From Spirochaetaceae bacterium (lineage in GTDB: Bacteria; Spirochaetota; Spirochaetia; SZUA-6; Fen-1364): DNA of 8,617 bases. The stretch spans positions 1-8,617 of the forward strand of contig PMZS01000230.1 in the NCBI GenBank assembly GCA_003170115.1, given 5' to 3'. A program made the translations under genes and the position numbers. Below, in pieces: positions 1 through 6,327 of the stretch. Position 1 is the first letter of the stretch, and every line of letters starts with the position of its first letter. Below the pieces are notes generated by a model. The model was not told the DNA's origin and did no database searches. It saw only the letters and a list, made by a program, of their open reading frames with translations.

Positions 1-23
1 AGACTCAGCAACAAGTTGAGTCT
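1..23. repeat. Inverted repeat / hairpin at the left window edge
   Basis: AGACTCAGC (1-9) and GTTGAGTCT (15-23) pair over nine positions, with one G-T, around the loop AACAA. On the plus strand only TTTC follows. On the minus strand the tail lies outside the window. It could be the terminator of a gene to the left or one of a convergent pair, but its direction cannot be decided here. Confidence 0.4.
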
Positions 24-195
24 TTCAAAAACTACCTGCTGTTGGTTTACAACATCCCTGTGACCCAAAAGCCAAGACCATGTCTCCCCACAAGGACCGT
101 CACGCAGGCCTACGATCCCAGGCGCGCCAGCGCTGTCGGATAAAAGTTGCAGGAAAATATGGTCTTCATTAAAAATGGCTCCAAATTATCGCAAC

Positions 196-246
196 AAAAA
201 GACGCGCGCCGAGACGGTTCAGACTCGTAGTACTAATGCGCAAGTC
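196..246 (-). terminator. Candidate rho-independent terminator of the operon
   Basis: On the minus strand GACTTGCGC (246-238) can pair with GCGCGCGTC (209-201) at eight of nine positions, counting one G-T. It is followed at once by TTTTTG (200-195). Inside the 28-nt loop, CGAG (227-224) pairs with CTCG (213-210) and stacks on the main stem. It lies about 70 nt after the GH43 stop, a sensible place for the operon end. The large loop and one mismatch lower confidence. Confidence 0.4.
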
Positions 247-277
247 AGATGTTCGAGTCATCCCTGGAGCATACCGC

Positions 278-293
278 TCATCGCACTCGATGA
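278..293 (-). repeat. Small perfect hairpin just after the last gene
   Basis: TCATCG and CGATGA pair over 6 bp around a 4-nt loop, 24 nt beyond the GH43 stop. No T run follows on the minus strand, so it is not a typical intrinsic terminator. It might protect the 3' end of the mRNA. Confidence 0.3.
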
Positions 294-316
294 CATTCGC
301 GGCCGCGGCGCCTGGG

Positions 317-1957
317 TCATGCGCCGCTTTCAAACTGGGCATAGCGGAAATAGTCGAAGTATGCCGGCTTCCGCCTGCCGCTCATGTCCTGGCAGCACAT
401 TCCCACGAAAGCACCCGCGAAGGACCGGTCATACTCGTCGGAGATTCTCGTCTGGTCCAGAGACGGGCCTACGGGCATCCAGTTCCCGTCACCGGACGCA
501 CAGGAGAACTGCAGATCCGCCCCCCTGACTTCGGCACGAAGCCGGCAGGGGCCAGGTGACAACGCCACCCGGTGTTCCCGCAGCTCGTCCAGCGCCATGC
601 GGTCGGAGAGCATGATCCCCGCGCACGGTGACCCGAGGCTCTCCGATCTGTACAGCCGAAGGTAGTACCAGGTCTCGTTGCCCTGCATGACTACCAGGCC
701 CGCCATCTGCTGGAACGTCTCCGGAGCGAAGTCCAGCAGCGTCTCAGCCTCCCATGCAAAGCACTCGATGCGGCGGGCGATCACACTCTGCTCGTGCAGG
801 GAGTGAAGGGATTCTCTCCCGGTGAGCCGCAGCCACCCCGGGCGCTCCGAGAGACTTGCCCAGGACTCGCTCAACGGAACCCGCAGGCTCGCATACCATG
901 CGGGAAGCTCCGGAGAGTCGAACTCATCCCGGGTCGGCAGGGGTGCAAAGACGTGCGGCCGGACGCCGAGGGGCTCGGCCACCAGCTCTCTCGGCCTTCG
1001 CCCGGGGTCTTCCACGCGCAGCCACCCGTCGGAAGTCCACGAGCAGCGCTGCAGGAATGTCTCCCTCCCCAGAACGCAGCGTTGGGAGGGGAGCAGCGGC
1101 CGGGCGCCAAGATGCGCCATGAACCACTCCCCTGCCTCGGTTTGAACGATGGAGGCGTGGCCGGGTTTCTGGATGGCGATTTCCGGGTTGAAGAGGTGCG
1201 GCTTCAGAAAGTCGTCGTCGCCCCTGCCTTCGAACGGCGCTGCCAAGGAGGTGAGAATCGGGTTGGAGGGATCGGGCTCGTAAGGGCCCCAGGGCGAGCG
1301 GGACCGGGCCACCGTGACGGAGTGCCCGTACCCGGTGCCGCCTTCGGCGGCGATGAGGTAATACCAGTCGCCCACGTGGTACAGGTTCGGGCCTTCCAGG
1401 CAGCCGAGACTCGAGCCCCCCCGGTAGATCCTGCGGGGTTGCCCGACGAGCGCACGCGCCGTGCGCGAATACTTTTGTAGAACGATGGCCCCCGGGTGCG
1501 TGTACCCCTTGCGGAAGTCCCATTCCAGGTTGGCAACGTATGCCCGGCCGTCATCGTCGATGAAGAGGGACGGATCGAACCCGCTGGCGTTGAGCGCCAC
1601 GGGATCCGACCACGGCCCCTCGATGGCGGGAGCGGTGATCAGCCGGTTGTGCAGATCGAAGAATCGCGAGGCGTTGTTCTTCACGTCGGTGTACAGCAGC
1701 GTGAACAGCCCCGCCTGCTGGTCGAACCGCAGACAGGGGGCCCAGACGCCGCACGAGCTTCCGTCTCCCCGAAGGTCCAGCTGGGAGGGCCGAGTGAGCG
1801 CGTGCGTGAGCAGCCGCCAGTGAGCGAGGTCCCGCGAATGGTGGATGGCAACGCCGGGATGCCACGCGAAAGTGGATGTGGCCAGGTAGTAATCGGCACC
1901 GACCCGCAAAAACGAAGGGTCGGCGTTGAATCCGGGAAGGACAGGGTTTCTGATCAT
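317..1957 (-). CDS. GH43 (subfamily 11-like) beta-xylosidase (cytoplasmic)
   Basis: This inverting hydrolase probably releases xylose from the non-reducing end of short xylo-oligosaccharides. It has 546 residues, close to the ~535 of XynB/SXA-type beta-xylosidases, and no signal peptide. The N-terminal five-bladed propeller carries all three catalytic acids: general base Asp13 (PGFNADPSF), Asp128 (SGFDPSLF) and general acid Glu188 (CLEGPNLY). GHASIV (266-271) and LGRET (296-300, Arg298 near subsite -1) also fit. Residues ~345-546 form the C-terminal beta-sandwich of this subfamily, with TFQQMAGLV (414-422) and GAFVGM (515-520) ending in FDYF (534-537). That domain closes the active site and limits the enzyme to short substrates. 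The start has GAGG 5 nt upstream, 16 nt after the preceding stop. An acidic insert at about 238-262 is noted separately. Side activity as an alpha-L-arabinofuranosidase is common in this subfamily. Confidence 0.93.
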   Translation of the reverse strand: MIRNPVLPGFNADPSFLRVGADYYLATSTFAWHPGVAIHHSRDLAHWRLLTHALTRPSQLDLRGDGSSCGVWAPCLRFDQQAGLFTLLYTDVKNNASRFFDLHNRLITAPAIEGPWSDPVALNASGFDPSLFIDDDGRAYVANLEWDFRKGYTHPGAIVLQKYSRTARALVGQPRRIYRGGSSLGCLEGPNLYHVGDWYYLIAAEGGTGYGHSVTVARSRSPWGPYEPDPSNPILTSLAAPFEGRGDDDFLKPHLFNPEIAIQKPGHASIVQTEAGEWFMAHLGARPLLPSQRCVLGRETFLQRCSWTSDGWLRVEDPGRRPRELVAEPLGVRPHVFAPLPTRDEFDSPELPAWYASLRVPLSESWASLSERPGWLRLTGRESLHSLHEQSVIARRIECFAWEAETLLDFAPETFQQMAGLVVMQGNETWYYLRLYRSESLGSPCAGIMLSDRMALDELREHRVALSPGPCRLRAEVRGADLQFSCASGDGNWMPVGPSLDQTRISDEYDRSFAGAFVGMCCQDMSGRRKPAYFDYFRYAQFESGA

Positions 1958-1973
1958 GCGATCCTCGGCCGAA

Positions 1974-3131
1974 CTAGCGGCCGAGCAGCCTGCCCTTGGC
2001 TTCGAGGTACGCCATGAAATTGCCGTAGCTGATGTTGGGCGGCACCAGGTGGTCCAGGTGCGGGATGTACCCTCCCTGGTCCAGGAGCGGCTTGATGCGC
2101 TCCAGCTCCCTTGTGATCTCCGCGCCGCCCGCGGCGATTGCCTCCTTGTTGATCCCCCCTTTCAGGAGGAGCCTCTTTCCGTGCTCCCTCCTCCACGCGA
2201 ATGGGTCGACGCCCGCCATCACCTCGAGGGGAAACATGACGTTCACCCCGGCTTCCAGCCAGAGCGGCACCAGCACCCCGGGGTCTCCGTCGCAATCGAC
2301 GATGGAAAGCGTGCACCCCCTCTTCCGTGCCTCGTCCATCACGCGGACATAGGCGGGGAGGAAGAACCGCCGAAACTGCCCGGGGCTCACGAACGGACCG
2401 TTCTTGGAGGCCATGTCTTCCCACCAGCTCAGGTAGTCGAGGGGGATGTCGGCGGGAAGCTTGCGAATCTGCTCCACGCAGAGGTCCGCCCAGGTTTCGA
2501 CCATGCCCTCCACGAGCGCGGGATCGTCGTAGAAGCAGAGGGAAAGGTTCTCGAATCCCATCCAGTTGCGGAGCTGGCCGTAGAACCCCGCCATGCCGGC
2601 GGTGACCATCTTTCCATCGGCAATGGCTGCCCGCAGGCGCGCGACCTGGGATTCAGGAAAACGTCGCGTCGGGTCCGCGGCGCGGTAGCGCGCGCTCAAG
2701 CCTTTCCAGTCGGCCCTGTTTTTCACCGGAAACGAGATGAAGTGCGGGATGGAGCTTTCATCAACGTCAGTGAGGTAGCGCTCCGCGACGACACCGCCCT
2801 GGTCCCGGAAGAGTGTCCTGTCATTCTCGCGGCCCAGGATCACTTCGGGGAAGCTGGGATTTATGTGCACGCGCAGCGAGATTTCCTCGCCGGAAGTGTC
2901 GAACCCGAAATACTCATCCAGCTTCCTGTTGAACATGTCGCCGCTCTCCTTTTCGGAGAGCCGTTCGCGATCCTGGTACCACCAGTCGTCGAGGCTTTTC
3001 GGCAGACCCTCGTGCAGCCACCGGCGGATGGTCTGTGGCCAGTACCCGAACTCGACATCAGGGGCCCGGTCGACGGGAGCGCCGACGAGGTACCGGTAGA
3101 AACGTTCCGTGATCTGAGCCCGCGCCATCAT
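1974..3131 (-). CDS. URO-D superfamily protein of unknown function in a sugar operon
   Basis: The 385-residue protein resembles the uroporphyrinogen decarboxylase / cobalamin-methyltransferase superfamily (PF01208 type), mainly in its C-terminal half. GQFRRFFLPAYVRVMDEARKRG (251-272) matches the family helix before the barrel strand. LEAGVNVMFPLEVMAGVDP (292-310), KGGINK (324-329) and GGYIPHLDHLVPPNISYGNF (353-372) follow in the expected order. It lacks the RxPVWxMRQAGR-like N-terminal motif of true haem-pathway URO-D. It also lacks the His-x-Cys-Gly motif that begins the zinc site in MtaA-type methyltransferases, reading V-D-C-D-G (278-282) instead. A role in haem synthesis is therefore unlikely. 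The GH1 stop lies 4 nt before this ATG and no Shine-Dalgarno is visible, so translation probably depends on coupling. The second ATG (3128) and one at 3155 are alternative starts. The substrate is unknown; action on a sugar-linked or methylated compound is inference. Confidence 0.8.
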   Translation of the reverse strand: MMARAQITERFYRYLVGAPVDRAPDVEFGYWPQTIRRWLHEGLPKSLDDWWYQDRERLSEKESGDMFNRKLDEYFGFDTSGEEISLRVHINPSFPEVILGRENDRTLFRDQGGVVAERYLTDVDESSIPHFISFPVKNRADWKGLSARYRAADPTRRFPESQVARLRAAIADGKMVTAGMAGFYGQLRNWMGFENLSLCFYDDPALVEGMVETWADLCVEQIRKLPADIPLDYLSWWEDMASKNGPFVSPGQFRRFFLPAYVRVMDEARKRGCTLSIVDCDGDPGVLVPLWLEAGVNVMFPLEVMAGVDPFAWRREHGKRLLLKGGINKEAIAAGGAEITRELERIKPLLDQGGYIPHLDHLVPPNISYGNFMAYLEAKGRLLGR

Positions 3132-3135
3132 GGTA

Positions 3136-4533
3136 CTACGAGGGTGCGTTCGCATCCCGCGCCGGGAATCCGTTGTCCCGGGCAGCCTGCGAATACCATC
3201 GGCCCGAATCCTTCAGTACCCTCCTTTGGGTGGCATAATCGACCCATATCATGCCGAAGCGCTTCGTGAATCCAAAACCCCACTCGAAATTGTCCATGAA
3301 GGACCAGAGGAAATACCCCCGGACATCGGCGCCGTCTCCGGCGGCCTGAAGCACCGCGGCGGTATGCCGCGCGATGTAGCGAAGCCGCACGGTGTCGCGC
3401 ACCGCACCGTCGGGTCCCACGGTATCGGGGAGCGAGGTCCCATTCTCGGTGACGTACATGAAGCCGGGACGATACTCGCGAGCCACCCGCAGCAACACCC
3501 TGTACAGGCCCTCGGGAGCCATCTCCCACTCCTCGAAATCGGCGCGCGGCACAAAGGGCCAGTGCACCTGCCGGGCGGCAAAAACGCTCCTGCCAGATGT
3601 TCCCCGGCCCGCCGGGTCACTGGCGATGATCCTCCGCGTATAGTAATTGACTCCCAGGAAATCGGTGGGCGTCGCGATGATCTTCATGTCGTCAGCTCCG
3701 ACAACGGGCGCGTCGGCCCCGTACCAGGCGAGCATGTCCTCGGGGTAGCTGCCCCGAAAGACGGGATCCAGGAACCAGCGGTTGAATGCGCCGTCGTGAC
3801 GCCTCGCCGCGGCCACGTCCTCTTCCTTCGGGGAGGCGGGCTCGACCCACTCGAGGTTGTGCACGATCCCCACGCGCGCCCCCGCGGAGGCGGCGCGGAT
3901 GACGGGCACCGCCAGACCGTGGGAAAGAAGGAGGCCGTGCGCGGTGGCAAGCGCCATGCGGAGATCCCTCACGCCCGGCGCATGATCGCCGAACAGGTGT
4001 CCTACGAAAGCAAACACCCAGGGCTCGTTGTGCGTCATCCAGTCCTTCACCCTGTCGCCCAGACGCCGCGCCACCAGGTCCGCATAGCGGACGTAGGCGT
4101 CCACGGTTGCGCGGCGTGCCCAGCCGCCGGCCTCGTGCAGCGCCTGGGGAAGGTCCCAGTGAAAGAGCGTGGCAAAGGGACGGATCCCCCGCGCAAGCAT
4201 GCCGTCCACCAGCCTCTCGTAGAAATCAAGCCCCTTCGGGTTGACCGCCCCCCTGCCGTCCGGTATCACCCGGGGCCAGGAAATGGAGAAGCGGTAGGCT
4301 CGCAGGCCAAGGTCCTTCATCATATCGAGGTCAGCGGCATACCGATGGTAATGATCGCAGGCCACCCTGCCGTCGGAGCCGTCAGCGATCTTTCCCGGCG
4401 CCGCGGCAAAGCGGTCCCAGACCGATTCGCCCTTCCCGTCCTCCGCGGCCGCCCCTTCGATCTGGTAGGCTGCGGTGGCCGTTCCCCAGATGAATCCCGG
4501 GGGAAAATCGAGGAAGTCCTTCCGTTGCGCCAT
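3136..4533 (-). CDS. GH1 beta-glucosidase (cytoplasmic)
   Basis: This retaining glycoside hydrolase removes beta-linked glucose, or a similar sugar, from the non-reducing end of the imported oligosaccharide. It has 465 residues, the standard bacterial GH1 length, with no signal peptide. The whole (beta/alpha)8 signature set is present: the N-terminal FIWGTATAAYQIEG (14-27, substrate-binding Gln24), SISWPRV (83-89), HW (125-126), the acid/base THNEP with Glu170, and the nucleophile VTENG with Glu363. FLWSFMDNFEWGFGF (408-422) carries Glu417 and Trp418, which hold the sugar in subsite -1. Glu417 argues against a 6-phospho-beta-glucosidase, in agreement with ABC rather than PTS uptake. A start at 4539 is the alternative. 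The long open frame that continues upstream of 4533 runs through the second permease gene and is not coding. Relaxed activity on xylosides, fucosides or galactosides is common in the family and cannot be excluded. Confidence 0.94.
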   Translation of the reverse strand: MAQRKDFLDFPPGFIWGTATAAYQIEGAAAEDGKGESVWDRFAAAPGKIADGSDGRVACDHYHRYAADLDMMKDLGLRAYRFSISWPRVIPDGRGAVNPKGLDFYERLVDGMLARGIRPFATLFHWDLPQALHEAGGWARRATVDAYVRYADLVARRLGDRVKDWMTHNEPWVFAFVGHLFGDHAPGVRDLRMALATAHGLLLSHGLAVPVIRAASAGARVGIVHNLEWVEPASPKEEDVAAARRHDGAFNRWFLDPVFRGSYPEDMLAWYGADAPVVGADDMKIIATPTDFLGVNYYTRRIIASDPAGRGTSGRSVFAARQVHWPFVPRADFEEWEMAPEGLYRVLLRVAREYRPGFMYVTENGTSLPDTVGPDGAVRDTVRLRYIARHTAAVLQAAGDGADVRGYFLWSFMDNFEWGFGFTKRFGMIWVDYATQRRVLKDSGRWYSQAARDNGFPARDANAPS

Positions 4534-4535
4534 GT

Positions 4536-5366
4536 TCATCCCTTCAACGCGCCGGCGGTGACGCCGGCCAGGATTCGCTTGGAGAAGAAGAAGTACAACA
4601 CGAGGGGAACCGCCGCCACCAGTGTCATGCAGGCGAACTGGATGGCGTAGTCGGAGCGGTACGCCCCCTGGAACTTGATGATGGAAAAGGGCAGGGTCCG
4701 CAGCTCGTCGGAGGAAAGATACGTGTATGCCATGATGAACTCGTTCCAGTTGTTGAGGAAGGTCATCAGGCAGACGGTGACGATGGCGGGGCCCGTCATG
4801 GGGGCCACGACGCTCCAGAATATCCGGGGCCAGGAAGCCCCATCCATGAACGCGGACTCCTCCATGGAGCGCGGCAGAGTGCGCAGCTGTCCCATGAACA
4901 CAAGGGTGTTGAAGCTGAGGGTGAAGGCGACGTAGGGAATGATGAGCGCCATGTGTGTGTTGATCAGGCCGAAATAATTGAACCAGAGAAAGTTGGGAAG
5001 CAGGGTCGTGTGGATAGGCACGACCATGCCCATGGTGACCGTGGCAACGGCAACGGGACGGAGTTTCCACTTCATGCGCGTGATGGAGTACGCCAGGCAG
5101 AAGGAAATGAGGGCCGAGACCGCCACGGAGCTCGCCACGACGATCACGCTGTTCATGAAATAACGGGGTATCTTTCCGTCCACCCAGGCGCGGACGTAGT
5201 TTCCCCACTGGGGGACCAGGGGCAGCTTCAACAGTTCGGGACCGAAGAGGTCGCCGGACTTCAGCAGCGAGTAGTCGAACACCCACAGCAGGGGAAAAAG
5301 CTGCAGAATTGCGAGGATAACCAGGAACAGGTACAGGACGGAGGTGCCGGCGAACCTACTGCGCAT
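4536..5366 (-). CDS. Sugar ABC transporter permease, MalG/UgpE-type (CUT1)
   Basis: This is the second inner-membrane permease, partner of the MalF-type protein encoded upstream. It has 276 residues, normal for MalG/LacG/UgpE proteins. Hydrophobic segments are seen at about 8-30, 72-94, 106-127, 137-158, 185-205 and 242-261. The EAA-like loop reads MEESAFMDGASWPRIFWSV (168-186) followed by APM, with the usual Gly at 176. NNWNEFIMAYTYL (205-217) and the C-terminal KRILAGVTAGALKG (263-276) are strong family signatures. The start at 5366 overlaps the preceding gene by 11 nt. The TGA stop overlaps or abuts the start of the GH1 gene. No ATP-binding subunit is encoded in the window, so the transporter must borrow one, as CUT1 systems with a shared MsmX-like ATPase do. 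Confidence 0.93.
   Translation of the reverse strand: MRSRFAGTSVLYLFLVILAILQLFPLLWVFDYSLLKSGDLFGPELLKLPLVPQWGNYVRAWVDGKIPRYFMNSVIVVASSVAVSALISFCLAYSITRMKWKLRPVAVATVTMGMVVPIHTTLLPNFLWFNYFGLINTHMALIIPYVAFTLSFNTLVFMGQLRTLPRSMEESAFMDGASWPRIFWSVVAPMTGPAIVTVCLMTFLNNWNEFIMAYTYLSSDELRTLPFSIIKFQGAYRSDYAIQFACMTLVAAVPLVLYFFFSKRILAGVTAGALKG
4540..4545 (-). promoter_or_regulatory. Ribosome binding site of the GH1 gene
   Basis: GAAGGG on the minus strand, within the last codons of the second permease, is 6 nt from the ATG at 4533 but touches the ATG at 4539. Spacing favours 4533. The other ATG would give the classic ATGA stop-start overlap and two extra residues (Met-Asn). Confidence 0.6.
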
Positions 5367-6243
5367 CGTCATTCCTCCGCAGAATGCGCTGGACGACGAG
5401 GGTGAGCCCGACGGCGACCACGACAAAGAGGACCGAGAGGGCGTTGCCGTAGCCGTAGGCGCCGGCAATGAAGGCCTTCTGGTACAGGTAGACGGAAACG
5501 AACTGCGTGAGGGAGCCCGGCCCTCCTTCCGTGGAGAGGAATATCATCTCCATCTGCCGCAGGGACGAGATGACATCGATCACGATGACCGCCGAGATCA
5601 CGGGAAACATGAACGGAATGATGACGCGCAGGTGGGCCTGCAGCCAGCCTGCCCCGTCCACCCGGGCTGCCTCCTCGATCTCCGATGGCACCGTCATCAG
5701 CCCCGTATAGTAGAACAGCAGGGCCCAGCCGAACCCCTGCCAGAGGATGATCCACAACACCGCGCCCAGCGCCGTGCGGGGATCGGAGAGCCACGAGATC
5801 ATGACGCTCTTCAGTCCGATGAGGTGGAGGACCTTGTTCAGGATGCCGTAGGTGGGGTTGAAGATGTTGACCCACAGCTTGGTGATCACCACGAGAGAAA
5901 GGACCGCGGGAACGAAGTAGACCGTGCGGAGGAGCCGGGAGAAGCGCGCCGGCAGGTGTGAAAGGACCGCCGCCAGGGCGAAAGCCGCGGGGTTCTGGAT
6001 GAAGATCGTGACCAGCATCAGGATAAGGGCGTTCAGAAGCGCGCGCCAGAAGACGGGGTCCGCCGTGAGGATCTCCAGGTAGTTGGCCAGGCCGATCATG
6101 TGGAACTTGCCGAATCCCGCCCAGTCGGTGAGCCCGTAGTAGGCGCTGAAACCGATGGGCACGACGAGGGCGAACACCATGACCGCGAGCCCCGGCAGCA
6201 CCAGCGCACAGATCACTCTCCCGTTGCCGAACAAGGCTTTCAC
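5356..6243 (-). CDS. Sugar ABC transporter permease, MalF/UgpA-type (CUT1)
   Basis: This is one of two inner-membrane permeases that form the channel for the imported oligosaccharide. It has 295 residues from a GTG start chosen by its ribosome site. Six hydrophobic segments are visible, at about residues 10-35, 69-94, 105-127, 159-183, 207-227 and 268-286. The cytoplasmic EAA loop that contacts the ATPase is clear: EEAARVDGAG (190-199) followed by the hydrophobic-Pro element IIP (208-210). The GGPG segment (240-243) is typical of MalF/UgpA/LacF proteins. The TAG stop lies inside the start of the next gene, giving an 11-nt overlap and probable coupled translation. The family and role are secure, but the substrate is inferred only from the neighbouring glycosidases. 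Confidence 0.93.
   Translation of the reverse strand: MKALFGNGRVICALVLPGLAVMVFALVVPIGFSAYYGLTDWAGFGKFHMIGLANYLEILTADPVFWRALLNALILMLVTIFIQNPAAFALAAVLSHLPARFSRLLRTVYFVPAVLSLVVITKLWVNIFNPTYGILNKVLHLIGLKSVMISWLSDPRTALGAVLWIILWQGFGWALLFYYTGLMTVPSEIEEAARVDGAGWLQAHLRVIIPFMFPVISAVIVIDVISSLRQMEMIFLSTEGGPGSLTQFVSVYLYQKAFIAGAYGYGNALSVLFVVVAVGLTLVVQRILRRNDDAQ
5373..5378 (-). promoter_or_regulatory. Ribosome binding site of the second permease
   Basis: GGAGGA on the minus strand, inside the end of the first permease gene, lies 6 nt before the ATG at 5366. Another ATG at 5372 directly abuts the site and is too close, so 5366 is preferred. Confidence 0.75.
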
Positions 6244-6250
6244 CGAATGG

Positions 6251-6258
6251 TCCTCCCC
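6251..6258 (-). promoter_or_regulatory. Ribosome binding site setting a GTG start
   Basis: GGGGAGGA on the minus strand ends 7 nt before the GTG at 6243. It decides the start of the first permease. The only in-frame upstream ATG (6312) would add 23 arginine-, glycine- and serine-rich residues translated through the intercistronic hairpin. Confidence 0.8.
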
Positions 6259-6275
6259 AGAGCCGCCACGAAAAC

Positions 6276-6301
6276 GCGGCGCCCCCGGAGAGGAGCGCCG
6301 C
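6276..6301 (-). terminator. Intercistronic hairpin with short T run (attenuator-like)
   Basis: Between the binding-protein stop and the permease start, GCGGCGC (minus strand 6301-6295) pairs perfectly with GCGCCGC (6282-6276) across a 12-nt loop. The next bases on the minus strand are GTTTT. The stem is short but pure GC and the T run is short, so it may be a weak terminator or a 3' block to RNA decay. Either would give more binding protein than permease, as is usual in such operons. Confidence 0.45.
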
Positions 6302-6327
6302 CGAAAAATCACACGAGCGGGAAAAGA

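Larger units (their letters stand above)
1..316. other. Non-coding left flank, lower GC, downstream of the operon
   Basis: No credible gene is seen in these 316 bases. Short open frames on the plus strand run into the antisense of the GH43 gene and have no family features. Base composition is about 50% G+C (150 of the first 300 bases), clearly below the operon. The stretch holds a hairpin at the left edge, a candidate terminator (196-246, minus strand), a small hairpin just after the GH43 stop and a weak tRNA-like pattern. It is probably the boundary between the sugar operon and an unrelated neighbour. Confidence 0.6.

Noticed and set aside
178..271. Calling a functional tRNA gene on the plus strand
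   Set aside because: No consistent D arm, G at position 32 of the anticodon loop, adjacent A-C mismatches at the T-stem/acceptor junction and about 93 nt without a proper class II variable arm. Kept only as a low-interest observation.
299..306. NotI-like GCGGCCGC site, and GGCGCGCC at 121-128, as possible cloning junctions
   Set aside because: Both are short palindromes expected in GC-rich DNA. No vector sequence or abrupt join is visible at either.
175..559. Small plus-strand open frames crossing the end of the GH43 gene
   Set aside because: They start in the non-coding flank, continue antisense into the GH43 gene and give low-complexity Arg/Ser/Pro-rich products without a ribosome site.
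1974..3131. Annotating the URO-D-like gene as hemE
   Set aside because: The N-terminal substrate-binding motif of haem-pathway URO-D is absent and the operon is devoted to sugar use.
1926..3269. Plus-strand open frame (about 447 codons) opposite the URO-D-like gene
   Set aside because: It is antisense to a gene with recognisable superfamily motifs, spans the junctions on both sides and has no domain or ribosome site of its own.
3130..4650. Long plus-strand open frame (about 506 codons) opposite the GH1 gene
   Set aside because: It mirrors a gene with complete catalytic motifs, its product shows no family features and it is rich in Arg, Pro, Gly and His. That is what antisense of a GC-rich gene gives.
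3136..5286. GH1 frame extended upstream to a 716-residue fusion
   Set aside because: The extra 251 residues are an out-of-frame reading of the second permease gene. The GH1 signature begins right after the ATG at 4533, which has a ribosome site.
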